A stretch of 64,000 bases of DNA. Source: Arboricoccus pini. GTDB lineage: Bacteria > Pseudomonadota > Alphaproteobacteria > Geminicoccales > Geminicoccaceae. Numbering within the stretch: position 1 is the first letter of the stretch; each line of letters starts with the position of its first letter. Location of the stretch: NCBI RefSeq assembly GCF_900187945.1, contig NZ_FYEH01000009.1, forward strand, positions 62,001 through 126,000. The letters are read 5' to 3'. Made by a program: the position numbers and the translations under genes. Under the pieces are notes generated by a model. That model had not been told where the DNA came from, ran no database searches, and worked only from the letters and a program-made list of their open reading frames with translations. This document shows positions 18,056-26,931 of this stretch, piece after piece.

Positions 18056-19078
18056 GGCGCTAACGGCGCACAAGGCAGCCAATTTGGATGGTGCTGGTCA
18101 ATCACTGCCATCGACGTAAAAGGCTGAACCCGTCCAACTTCTCTGACGCATCGCCGGCTTGCCTCAAGTCGACCGGCGGCTAGCCAACAATGTTGGTAGG
18201 GCGGCGGGCCGGCCGCTTTTCCAAACATTGAAGTGAGACTGCCTTATCGCCGGGCCAAGATGGCAGAGCCGATATGGGTTACCTCAGGATGTCCACCGGC
18301 GACGAGCTAACCGGGCGCGGACATGCGCCTTGTGCCGACTGATGACTGCGCTCGGATGCAGCGCACCGCGCAATGAAGTTAGGGTAATGGTGACCGCAGG
18401 ACGCGTGTCGTCAAGATGGTTGGTGTCCGCCAGGACGTTGATCTTATTAGTTGAGCCGATCGCATCTAACTCGCGCTTCAAGAGAAGCGCCTTACTGATC
18501 TAGTCAACCCGCAATAAACTCCAGTTGACTGCAAACTTCCTTCATCGCAATCAGCCATATTGCAATATCGTGCCTGTAAAAACAAGCGGTCTTAATGAAA
18601 AATCAATCCATGAGCGAGTGCGCCGTCTATCCGACCATGGCGCCCTTCGGTGCGCCAGATCGCCCATTCGTCGCGCGTGAACTTTAGCCAACTCTAATGT
18701 CGGCGATCAATTCGTCAAATTTCGCCCGATTTGGTAGGACTATGCTCATCGTTCGAACTTTAGGGGCGAACGAAGCTGCGGCAACGTACGCACCAGCATA
18801 CGCATATGCCAACAATTCGAGACGAATCGAGCATTCGTCTTTGCAATCAACCGGGCCGGGAGCCAATTTGGGGCAGGTGGTGGTTAAGGGGAAACGGCAG
18901 TTCGTCTCCGCTTTTTAGTAGTGGCGATTTTGGGAACTGCATCGCTTGGCTCGGAGATGGTGCTCACCACACCTTGCTGCCGATCAGCGCGACTCCTTCT
19001 AGTTATGATGCCTTCGAATAGAGTGCGGCATCAATTTAGATTAGTTCAAATATCTTCAGATGGCAAAGAGCGAATACC
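18056..19078. other. 1-kb intergenic region, no gene recognised
   Basis: No open frame here has a recognisable domain, and no RNA gene signature was found. A short near-palindrome CCAACAATGTTGG lies at 18184-18196. Base composition is lower in GC than the flanking genes, especially from 18500 onward. It may be decayed sequence or hold the regulatory region of the PhyH-type gene. Confidence 0.5.
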
Positions 19079-20047
19079 ATGCTGCAAGCTGAGTCTCTAA
19101 CGAGATCGACAAATGTGAGCGCCCCGAAGCATGCGGATTTCGCCGTCGAGACGGCCGCCGCGAAAAAGGAGCTTGAGGAGCGCGGCTATGCTCATGTTCA
19201 AGGCGCATGCACGGCCGCCGACGTGAAGACGATCAACGGCATACTGGAGAAACTGTGGCGCAAGCGTGCCGGCTTTAACGAAGGTAACTTTTACGACCTC
19301 GTCAGTGACGATGACGAGGGCGATAAGCCGATGAAGTTCCCGCAGATCATCAATCCGAATGAATCGGCCCCGGAGCTGCGCAAGACCGCGTATTTCAAGC
19401 GCATCGAAGCGATGGCCAAGGAGTTGCTCGGTCCAGAGGCGCGATTCTCCTTCGACCATGCGCTGCGCAAGGCGCCTCTGGATGGCCCGATGACGCCCTG
19501 GCACCAGGATGTGGCCTTCCGCGATCCGTCGATCGAATATCGGGAACTCAGCTTTTGGATGGCGCTGCAGCCGACCACAATGGAAAATGGCTGCATGCGG
19601 TTTATTCCGGGCTCGCACAAGGTAGGGCTACTTGAGCACCGGCCGTTCCAGAACAATCCAAAAATCCACGTGCTCGAGTGCTGCGGCCAGTTCGATGAAG
19701 ACAGCGCTGAATATGTGCCGCTCAAGTCGGGCGATCTGACGATTCACACCGGTTTGACCTTGCACGGCGCAGGCCCCAACGTCTCGAAAGGCTATCGAGC
19801 CGGTTACGTCATCGTCTTCGAGCTCCCGCCGCGACCGCTTGCAACCGGCGCCGTCTCGCCCTGGCTCGCCCATCGCGAGACGACGAGGCAGATGCGGGCT
19901 CGTCGTTGGCGCTCGAACCGCTTGAACGTTGCCGTGCGAGCGTGGCGCTATGTGCGGCGCAATGAGCTGACCTCGTTGTCCACTTGGCATAACCTTGCGT
20001 CGCGTGTGCTCGAACGGAGCGGCATGATCAAGCGCCGTGCCGGCTGA
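19079..20047 (+). CDS. Phytanoyl-CoA dioxygenase (PhyH) family protein
   Basis: Predicted non-haem Fe(II)/2-oxoglutarate-dependent oxygenase of 322 residues. The metal-binding facial triad is visible as WHQD (His-x-Asp, about residues 141-143) and the distal His of LTLHGAGPN. The Arg of GYRAGYV probably binds 2-oxoglutarate. The family hydroxylates lipids, amino acids, carrier-bound acyl groups or small metabolites. The basic C-terminal tail (MRARRWRSNR onwards) is unusual in length and could contact a membrane or an acidic partner. It stands alone between a 1-kb gap and a strong terminator. It lies near the carrier-protein and glycan genes, so a tailoring role in that system is possible but unproven. 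Confidence 0.82.
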   Translation: MLQAESLTRSTNVSAPKHADFAVETAAAKKELEERGYAHVQGACTAADVKTINGILEKLWRKRAGFNEGNFYDLVSDDDEGDKPMKFPQIINPNESAPELRKTAYFKRIEAMAKELLGPEARFSFDHALRKAPLDGPMTPWHQDVAFRDPSIEYRELSFWMALQPTTMENGCMRFIPGSHKVGLLEHRPFQNNPKIHVLECCGQFDEDSAEYVPLKSGDLTIHTGLTLHGAGPNVSKGYRAGYVIVFELPPRPLATGAVSPWLAHRETTRQMRARRWRSNRLNVAVRAWRYVRRNELTSLSTWHNLASRVLERSGMIKRRAG

Positions 20048-20216
20048 GCCAAGCCGGAAGCCATTCCCAAATATCTGTTTTCGAGTGGCTGTACTTCCTG
20101 GGCTCGTTATTTTCATCGGCCGCGCGATTTATTAGGCAATGAAATCGTATGACCAGAAGGTCTAAGTTATTTTGGTATTCTTCCTAATGCCAGCTTGTCA
20201 TTATTGTTGCAGTCTT

Positions 20217-20248
20217 AAAGGGGCGGTCTGACCGCCCCTTTTTGTTTT
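20217..20248 (+). terminator. Strong intrinsic terminator
   Basis: A perfect 11-bp stem AAAGGGGCGGT (20217-20227) pairs with ACCGCCCCTTT (20231-20241) around a CTG loop, continuing into TTTTTGTTTT. It terminates the PhyH-type gene. The A-run on the other side makes it potentially bidirectional. Confidence 0.9.
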
Positions 20249-20893
20249 CAAAGCCAGATGCGGTGTACCACACGCCCGGCACCGATCTGCCTCGGCACGA
20301 AGCGTGGCTCGGATCCGGCGCCCGAACCTCGAGCCTATATCGGCGAAGAAATGACGGCCCGTTTTGGGGCCGCTGTCTGCTCGTTGCCAACGGTCGAGGG
20401 AGTTCCGAGCTGCCTCGATGCCGACATTGCAGACGGTCCAATCCGCTCGAAGGCGGCCAAAGATGACGGGGCCGTCGCCCGTCCGAAGCATTAGGCCTCG
20501 GGCGCTGAACCGCGCCTCCGTTAGCGTCAGATCATCATGGTGCAGGGCTTCTCACAATGCGGCCTTCCGGGCCGGCGCATGTTCTCCAGGCAAATCTGTG
20601 AAGATCTGCCTGACGGCGACATTTTGACAAGATCTCGATCGCTACTCATGCGGCGAGATCGGGTCAGGACCGTGGCGAGGCCGACGAAGCCGATCGGCTG
20701 CTCTTTTTAGGGCAGTCAGGATGGGTATTCGAGCCACACATCGGGCCATATCAAATGCGGCATTCCCATTAAGTCCTCTTCAAGCGTATCGCCGACCGAA
20801 GCTTTGGCGGTTGCTCGACATTGGCGTCGGCAGCCCCGTCGAAGGCATGCGGGCCGAGTTGGCCCCTAGGGCGCGATAACGGAGGACAGGTCG
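20249..20893. other. Intergenic region upstream of the repeat-containing membrane protein
   Basis: About 645 bases without a supported gene; short open frames lack domain signatures. The end carries GGAGGA at 20880-20885, the ribosome site of the next gene. No clear promoter was identified. Confidence 0.5.
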
Positions 20894-22888
20894 ATGGCTG
20901 ATGCACATGGGGACGGAGGCCGGAACGTTGACGCCGGAGGGTCGAGTATAGCCCACGAATGGATCGGTCAATTGACGGGAGCTCAATTCGGCGCTGGCGC
21001 AACTACGGCGGGAGACAATCTCGGCGAAGATGGGGAGGACGCTGCTGCGGGTGGGGACGTTCCGATCACAACGTTGCCGCCCGAAGCGGAAGTGACTGTG
21101 GCGGAAGACGATCGCGGTAAAGGTCGGGAGGAGGATCCCGCGCCATTGGCCGATTCGATCACACCGTTGCCGTCCGGAACGGAGGTGGCCGCAGCGGGAG
21201 GCGCTCGCGGTAAAGGCCGAGAGGAGGATCCCGCGCCTTTGGCCGCTGCGATCGCAACGCTGCCGTCCGGAGCGGAGATGACTGCGGCGGTCGCCGAGTT
21301 GCTCGGCAAAGATCTCGCGCTTGCCCGCAAGGTGGATGCCATATTCAAGGATGTCGACTTCGTCGCGTACATGGACACTCGAATTGCAGCGGGCGATCCA
21401 CCACGCCCCGCTCCGGACTTTGATGAGATCCAGGCGGCCGTCCGGCAAATCATCAACGAGATTGGCGCAAGGCCTTCCGACAAAAATGCCGCCAAACGCT
21501 GGGCGCTGAATTTCTGGCAGGTTGCCAAGACGACGGGCCTGATCAGTGTTCTGGGATTCGGTTTCCGTCCCATTTTCCAATCCCTGGCCGCCCAGTCGAT
21601 GAAGCTCGGCCAGCCTGACGAAAAAACCGGGATTGCCGAAAGCGTCTACTACACGGGTCAGGCCGCAAGTTCGATCATCATGCTGGCCTCGGCGTTCGCG
21701 AACGCCAAGGACAAGAACTGGGACGCGACCATCGGCGACCTTGTCTATGCTGTGAGCATGCTTGGCGCCATCGGGATGGCAAAAAGCTACGATGTCGCTG
21801 CCAGATTGGCGACGACCACGATAGGCGCCGCTTTCTATGCAACGGTTACTGAAATCGCGAAAACGTTCCAGACGATGGAGGTGCCGCAGCTTGCCGGCGT
21901 CGAGCCCGACGGTTGGCGAAAGATTGGAGCCTACGCGGCCGGTGCTGTCACGTTCACCTTGAGTTTCATCCCCGCTACGGCTTGGTCATATTCAAATGAT
22001 TACGCCGGACCTGCTAAATTTGCCGATCAGGATCGCAAGCAACAAGCCCGATATGCGGCCATTTCTGGCTTGTTGTGGGGCGGAGCGCTGATTGGTTACA
22101 ACTACTTTACGCCGCCTCTTATAAAACTGGCGGTGGGCAATCAATTCGGGACCATCGGCACACTCAGATATCAGAGCAAGTGGAAATCGAATAAGGAAGT
22201 TCTCGGTAGCCCGAAGAAATGGTTGAAATCTGCGCTTGAAGTCGCAAACGATAGCAACAAATTCTTTGCATTCGTCCTAGTGTTTAATACGTATCTGGCA
22301 CTCAATGGAAGTGCCCGGCTGGGTCAGTCCGGGGCGGACGCGATTCCGAATGAAGCGGCGCGCATTGCTGTAAATACGGTGGTTTCAAGCCTCCTTTGCC
22401 TGGGACTTTGCTTTATTTACGAAATGCAATACGGTTCGAAGAAAAAAAAGCCAAGCGAAACCTTGACTGAAGGCAGCGAAGGACACGAGCGGGTCGAAGC
22501 TGCTCTGGCAGCGTTTTCCGACGCTATTGGCGCAGCGGCAGAGCCGATCGCGATTGCGGATCTGTCCGATCTTATCGGGCAGCACGCCGCCACGCTGCAG
22601 TCAGACGCCGAGAGCGCCCTATTCACCATACTTCTCTACACCCAGACCGTGCCTCGGGCGATCGAAGCGGGTGAGGTTTCGAGTGTCCCGCCCGCGCCGG
22701 GGTCCTCGGCGCCAGCACGGGCGGATCGAGGGAATTCGCCGCACCGAGACGATGTGCCGGCGGAGGATCTGGGAGCGCGCCCTGGCGAAGAATCCCTGGC
22801 CATGACGCGAATGGCGCCGACGTCGTCCGGCGGAGGTGATGGTTCGTCTTCTTCAAACCCGTCATCCAGCGCGCCTCACCGACCTTGA
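20894..22888 (+). CDS. Unrecognised multi-pass membrane protein with acidic repeats
   Basis: A 664-residue protein of no family I recognise. Residues 1-150 are acidic, Ala/Gly/Glu-rich and probably disordered, with 31-residue repeats containing RGKGREEDPAPLA. Residues about 200-520 contain some seven or eight hydrophobic segments, for example LISVLGFGF, ASSIIMLASAFA, AVSMLGAIGMA, AAGAVTFTLSFIPATAW, ISGLLWGGALIGY and VVSSLLCLGLCFIYEM. The last 70 residues are Ser/Pro/Gly-rich and low complexity. There is no N-terminal signal peptide. The start follows GGAGGACAGG. Codon use and GC drop in the membrane part, hinting at acquisition. The layout recalls host-targeted secreted effectors that insert into membranes, but no motif proves this. 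It is flanked by terminators on both sides, so it is a single-gene unit. Confidence 0.7.
   Translation: MADAHGDGGRNVDAGGSSIAHEWIGQLTGAQFGAGATTAGDNLGEDGEDAAAGGDVPITTLPPEAEVTVAEDDRGKGREEDPAPLADSITPLPSGTEVAAAGGARGKGREEDPAPLAAAIATLPSGAEMTAAVAELLGKDLALARKVDAIFKDVDFVAYMDTRIAAGDPPRPAPDFDEIQAAVRQIINEIGARPSDKNAAKRWALNFWQVAKTTGLISVLGFGFRPIFQSLAAQSMKLGQPDEKTGIAESVYYTGQAASSIIMLASAFANAKDKNWDATIGDLVYAVSMLGAIGMAKSYDVAARLATTTIGAAFYATVTEIAKTFQTMEVPQLAGVEPDGWRKIGAYAAGAVTFTLSFIPATAWSYSNDYAGPAKFADQDRKQQARYAAISGLLWGGALIGYNYFTPPLIKLAVGNQFGTIGTLRYQSKWKSNKEVLGSPKKWLKSALEVANDSNKFFAFVLVFNTYLALNGSARLGQSGADAIPNEAARIAVNTVVSSLLCLGLCFIYEMQYGSKKKKPSETLTEGSEGHERVEAALAAFSDAIGAAAEPIAIADLSDLIGQHAATLQSDAESALFTILLYTQTVPRAIEAGEVSSVPPAPGSSAPARADRGNSPHRDDVPAEDLGARPGEESLAMTRMAPTSSGGGDGSSSSNPSSSAPHRP
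21064..21290 (+). repeat. 93-bp in-frame tandem repeat
   Basis: Two full copies start at 21064 and 21157, and a partial third starts at 21250. The period is exactly 93 bases (31 codons), and each copy begins GATCACA or GATCGCA. Encoded units share the pattern IT-LP-EV followed by RGKGREEDPAPLA. Divergence between copies is mostly at silent or conservative positions, so the repeat is old enough to have been selected. Confidence 0.85.
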
Positions 22889-22945
22889 GGTCGCCACAAC
22901 TCTTTCGCCACGGATAACAGGTCTGATCCGCGGCACCACAAGGAC

Positions 22946-22968
22946 GGCCGGCCCAGCCCGGCCTTTTT
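22946..22968 (+). terminator. Intrinsic terminator
   Basis: The stem GGCCGG (22946-22951) pairs with CCGGCC (22958-22963) with a 6-base loop, followed by TTTTT. It ends the repeat-protein transcript. Confidence 0.75.
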
Positions 22969-23336
22969 CGACCTACCAGACATCTTATTAACATGTCATA
23001 ATCATTATTATAAGCTAATTAACGTCGACAGTCGGACTGCTCTTCCTCAGGTGCTCCCCTTCAGCATCGCAGCGGCTAAGTATCGTTTGGTGTGCGACCT
23101 TTCTTAGTTGCCTGAGGCAAAGGATCGCCATTCATCGTAAAGCCGGCGCACCGGTCACCATGGTCAGCGCGTTGGCGTTGCCGGTTATTAATATCGGGGA
23201 CGGAAGGCCTGTCGAGGACGCGCGGCCCTCGATGAATCTCCAGGCCATGTTGCAGCCTAACGGGATGTGTATAAATTTGCCCAAGAGAACCGCGCTGGAC
23301 GCAGTTCGAAAAATAGTTCGATCAGGAGGTAGTCAC
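22969..23336 (+). promoter_or_regulatory. Control region of the YtfQ-like sugar importer operon
   Basis: The first part (22980-23025) is AT-rich and likely holds the promoter, though no confident -35/-10 pair was chosen. Just before the start lies a direct repeat AGTTCGA at 23303-23309 and 23315-23321 (12-base period). AGGAGGT at 23324-23330 then serves as the ribosome site for the GTG start at 23337. Confidence 0.5.
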
Positions 23337-24320
23337 GTGATCATCACACGACGTTCATTCGTCGCAACCACCGCCGGCGCGCTTGTCGTGCCAGGGTTCG
23401 CGGGCCGAGCCCTGGCTCAGGGCCTGCCTGTGCTCAAGAAAAAAGACAAGTATAAGATCGGCTTTGCTCAGACAGAGAGCAATAATCCCTGGCGGCTCGC
23501 CCAGACGCAAAGCATGAGGGACGAAGCCGCCAAACGCGGATGGCAACTCGTCTATACCGATGCAGCCGGCTCCGCTGCCAAGCAAGTTGCCGACGTGCGC
23601 TCGATGATTGCCCAACGAGTCGACGTCATCCTTTTAGCACCGCGCGAGGAAAAGCCGCTGGTGCCCGCGGTCATGGAAGCCAAGAAGGCAGGCATCCCGC
23701 TCTTCTGCATCGATCGTAGTGTCGATCGCGAGGCCGCCAAGCCGGGACGCGACTACATAGCGTTCATCGGTTCTGACTTTGTCCAGGAAGGCCATATGGC
23801 GGCCGAGGCATTCGCAAAGGCCGTTAACGGCAAGGCCAAGATCATCGAATTGCAAGGCTCGGTGGGTGCCTCGCCAGCCAACGATCGCATGAAGGGGTTC
23901 AAGGAGGGCATCGCCAAATTTCCCGAGATGCAGATCGTCGCCTCGCAGTCGGGCGATTTTGCCCGCGACAAGGGACGCCAAGTGTTCGAGACTCTCTATC
24001 AGGCCCACCCTGACGCCACCGCGCTCTACGGTCACAATGACGAGATGACCATGGGAGCCATCGCGGCCATGGAGGCCGCGGGCAAGACGCCCGGGAAGGA
24101 CATCATGATCGTCTCGATCGACGGTACCAAGGACGGGGCGCAAGCCGTGGCCGACGGCAAGATCGCGGTGCTGGTCGAGTGCAATCCACATTTTGGACCG
24201 AAGGCCTTCGATGCGGTCGTCGCCTACGCCAATGGCGAGAAGATCCCCGAATGGGTCGTCAATACGGACCGCCTGTTCACCAAGGACAATATCGCGAGCT
24301 ACCTGCCGGAAGCCTTCTAA
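23337..24320 (+). CDS. Sugar ABC transporter substrate-binding protein (YtfQ-like)
   Basis: Periplasmic sugar-binding protein of the ribose/galactose (Peripla_BP_4) family, 327 residues from GTG 23337. This start is chosen for the AGGAGGT site and because it begins with a twin-arginine-type signal, ITRRSFVATTAGALVVP, cut after RALAQ. It resembles E. coli YtfQ (galactofuranose-binding) strongly: NNPWRLAQTQSM, IELQGSVGASPANDRMKGF, ASQSGDFARDKG and YGHNDEMTMGAI. The next three genes reproduce the YtfR-YtfT-YjfF set, including two different permeases. The ligand is most likely a furanose sugar, but the binding residues were not checked individually. Confidence 0.88.
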   Translation: MIITRRSFVATTAGALVVPGFAGRALAQGLPVLKKKDKYKIGFAQTESNNPWRLAQTQSMRDEAAKRGWQLVYTDAAGSAAKQVADVRSMIAQRVDVILLAPREEKPLVPAVMEAKKAGIPLFCIDRSVDREAAKPGRDYIAFIGSDFVQEGHMAAEAFAKAVNGKAKIIELQGSVGASPANDRMKGFKEGIAKFPEMQIVASQSGDFARDKGRQVFETLYQAHPDATALYGHNDEMTMGAIAAMEAAGKTPGKDIMIVSIDGTKDGAQAVADGKIAVLVECNPHFGPKAFDAVVAYANGEKIPEWVVNTDRLFTKDNIASYLPEAF

Positions 24321-24364
24321 GGTCGAAGCAGCCAGTTCGCGCACTCTCTCAAGGTTACCGGTTC

Positions 24365-25909
24365 ATGGCGTCACATCCGCTTCTCAGCATGCAGGCCATC
24401 GACAAGCGATTTGGCGTCGTGCCCGCTCTCCGGGCTTCGTTTCTCGAGGTCGAAGAGGGCGAGGTCATGGCGCTGATCGGCGAGAACGGGGCCGGTAAGT
24501 CGACGATGATCAAGGTCCTGAACGGCTTTTGCCAGAAGGATGCAGGCGAGATCACCTTCGACGGCCGACCCTGGCAGGCTGCCTCGCCGCAGGAGGCGCA
24601 GCGCAATGGGATCAGCACGATCTTTCAGGAGATCAACCTGATCCCTTTTCGCACCATTACCGAGAACATCTATCTGGGCCGAGAGCTCAAGCACCGGGGC
24701 GGTTTCCTCGCTTGGCGACGCATGCACGAGGGTGCCAGGCGGCTTCTCGAGGCATTCGGCGTCGATATCGATGTTGGTGCACCTCTCGGCCAGTTCAGCA
24801 CAGCCATCCAGCAGATGGTAGCGATTGCCCGGGCCATTTCCTTCGAGGCCAAGCTTGTCATCATGGACGAATCGACGTCCTCGCTCGACGAGCAGGAGGT
24901 GCAAGTCCTGTTCCAGACGATCCGTCGGCTCAAGGCCCAGGGCGTGGCGGTCGTTTTCGTCAGCCACAAGCTCGATGAACTCTACGCCGTCTGCGACCGG
25001 GTCACGGTCATGCGTGACGGCAAGACTGTCGCGGTCGCCTCTATGGCCGAAATGGACAAATTGCGCCTCGTTGCAACCATGCTGGGACGCGATTTGGCGG
25101 AAGTTCGTCGGCAGGGGGCGACGGCCTTTTCCGAGGCGGCCCGCCCCCCTGGCGCGGAATTGCTGTCGGTCGACTCGATTGCAGTGTCGCCTAAGGTCAA
25201 GGAAGCATCTGTGAGCGTGCGCGCAGGCGAGATCGTTGGTCTAGCCGGCCTGCTGGGCTCCGGGCGCACCGAGACCGCGCGGGCTATCTTCGGCGCCGAA
25301 CCGCACCAGGCGGGACGGATCAGCTTTGAGGGCAAGCCGCAACATTTTGCCGACCCCCGTCAGGCCATTGCCGCAGGGCTGGGTTTTTGTTCGGAGGATC
25401 GCAAGCATGAGGGCATCATTCCGCGCATGTCCGTTCGGGAGAACATGACGCTGGCCCTCCTGCCGGCCCTGGCCCGCTCGGGTATTGTCAATGAGCGCGA
25501 GCAGCGTCGCATCGTTCTCCGTTTCATCAAGGATATTGGCATCAAATGCGCCAGCGCCGAACAACCCATCCGAGAACTCTCGGGTGGCAATCAGCAAAAG
25601 GTTCTGTTGGCCCGCTGGCTTTGCATGAATCCGAAGCTTCTTATTCTGGACGAGCCGACGCGGGGCATCGATGTGGGGGCCACGTCCGAGATCCAAAAGC
25701 TTGTGCGCCGGCTGGCGAATGATGGACTAGGCGTCTTGATGATTTCCTCAGAGATCGAGGAGATCCTCGAAGGCGCCGACCGGATCTTCATCCTGCGCGA
25801 CGGGCGTACCGTCGGCCAGATGAGCCGGGCCGACGCAAGCGAAGCCACACTCATGGCTGCCATGGCGCATGGCAGTGGGGACGCCGCTCCTCATGGAGGC
25901 GAGCATTGA
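24365..25909 (+). CDS. Sugar ABC transporter ATP-binding protein, duplicated ATPase (YtfR-like)
   Basis: A 514-residue double-ATPase subunit of the RbsA/MglA/YtfR class. The ATG at 24365 is chosen because the upstream open frame overlaps the binding-protein gene and lacks homology. The first half has Walker A GENGAGKST, signature FSTAIQQMVAIARAI (non-canonical in place of LSGGQ) and MDESTSSLDEQE as Walker B, with an altered catalytic position typical of this class. The second half has a degenerate P-loop, GLLGSGRTE, the signature LSGGNQQKVLLARWL and Walker B LILDEPTRGIDVG. It energises the two downstream permeases. Its stop overlaps the next start. Confidence 0.92.
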   Translation: MASHPLLSMQAIDKRFGVVPALRASFLEVEEGEVMALIGENGAGKSTMIKVLNGFCQKDAGEITFDGRPWQAASPQEAQRNGISTIFQEINLIPFRTITENIYLGRELKHRGGFLAWRRMHEGARRLLEAFGVDIDVGAPLGQFSTAIQQMVAIARAISFEAKLVIMDESTSSLDEQEVQVLFQTIRRLKAQGVAVVFVSHKLDELYAVCDRVTVMRDGKTVAVASMAEMDKLRLVATMLGRDLAEVRRQGATAFSEAARPPGAELLSVDSIAVSPKVKEASVSVRAGEIVGLAGLLGSGRTETARAIFGAEPHQAGRISFEGKPQHFADPRQAIAAGLGFCSEDRKHEGIIPRMSVRENMTLALLPALARSGIVNEREQRRIVLRFIKDIGIKCASAEQPIRELSGGNQQKVLLARWLCMNPKLLILDEPTRGIDVGATSEIQKLVRRLANDGLGVLMISSEIEEILEGADRIFILRDGRTVGQMSRADASEATLMAAMAHGSGDAAPHGGEH

Positions 25910-26931
25910 GCGTCGATCTCAAGGAGATGCTAATCAAGCCGGCGTCCTCCGAGGAGACGGAGGGCCGGCAACCACGCCCGTCGGCGGCCGCCTGGCTCAG
26001 CCGCTATGGCGCTTATCTGGCGCTGGCCCTCCTCGTCCTTTTCAATCTTGCATTTACACCGCATTTCGCGACGATGCAGACCTTCTCGGTCAACCTCGCC
26101 CAGATCTGTACCATCGTCATCGTTGGTGTGGGCATGACCCTGGTGATCGCTACCGGCGGCATCGATTTATCAGTGGGGTCGCTGATGGCGATCGCCGGCG
26201 CGATCGCTCCGGGCTTCTTCACCGGCTATTATTTTCCTAGCGCCCCGCCCTATCTCAATATCGCCTTGAGCATCGCCGTGCCGATCGCCGTGGCTGGGCT
26301 TTTCGGCCTCTTCAATGGCTGGCTGGTGGCGGGCTTCCGCATCCAGCCCATCATCGCGACGCTCGTCCTCTTCATCGCCGGTCGCGGCATCGCCCAGGTC
26401 TGGACGAACGGCGACCTCCAAGTCTTCAAGATGCCGGCATTCCAGGCGATCGCCCTTGGCCATGTGCTAGGTGTACCCTTACAAATCTGGATCATGCTGG
26501 CGGTCGTCATCCTGGCAGCCTGGGTGCTACGGCGCACTGTCTTTGGTCGCCAGGTTCTGGCGGTGGGCGGCAATGAGGCCGCCGCTCGTCTGAGTGGCGT
26601 GCCCGTCGGCCGGGTGAAATGTCTGGTCTATGTCGCCTCCGGCCTTTGCAGCGGCGTGGCCGGCCTCATCGTCATAGCCATGAATTCGGCAGCCGATGCC
26701 AACCTGATCGGCATGGGCACGGAGCTGGATGCGATCGCGGCGGTTGCCGTGGGGGGAACCCTCTTATCGGGCGGCCGGGCAACGACGACCGGCACGTTGG
26801 TGGGTGCGTTGATCATCCAACTGGTCCGCTACACGCTTCTTGCCAACGGCGTGCCCGATTCTGCCGCCCTCATCGCCAAGGCGGCCTTGATCGTCATTGC
26901 CGTGTGGCTGCAGCGACAGGAGCGGGCATGA
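25906..26931 (+). CDS. Sugar ABC transporter permease (YtfT-like)
   Basis: Inner-membrane permease of the RbsC/BPD_transp_2 family, 341 residues, identical in length to E. coli YtfT. The start is the TTG at 25906, four bases inside the ATPase gene, preceded by GGAGGC. Hallmarks are VGMTLVIATGGIDLSVGSLM, FRIQPIIATLVLFIAGRGIA, VGGNEAAARLSGVPV and AVAVGGTLLSGGRATTTGTL. It overlaps the second permease start by 4 bases (ATGA), so both are made together, probably as a heterodimer. Confidence 0.92.
   Translation: MSVDLKEMLIKPASSEETEGRQPRPSAAAWLSRYGAYLALALLVLFNLAFTPHFATMQTFSVNLAQICTIVIVGVGMTLVIATGGIDLSVGSLMAIAGAIAPGFFTGYYFPSAPPYLNIALSIAVPIAVAGLFGLFNGWLVAGFRIQPIIATLVLFIAGRGIAQVWTNGDLQVFKMPAFQAIALGHVLGVPLQIWIMLAVVILAAWVLRRTVFGRQVLAVGGNEAAARLSGVPVGRVKCLVYVASGLCSGVAGLIVIAMNSAADANLIGMGTELDAIAAVAVGGTLLSGGRATTTGTLVGALIIQLVRYTLLANGVPDSAALIAKAALIVIAVWLQRQERA

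Noticed and set aside
18184-18196. Palindrome CCAACAATGTTGG as an operator or attachment site.
   Set aside because: Single copy, no nearby gene start and no mobile-element genes; not enough to call.
21064-21290. Possible CRISPR-like array.
   Set aside because: The repeat has no spacers, a 93-base period and stays in frame within a protein gene; it is a coding tandem repeat.
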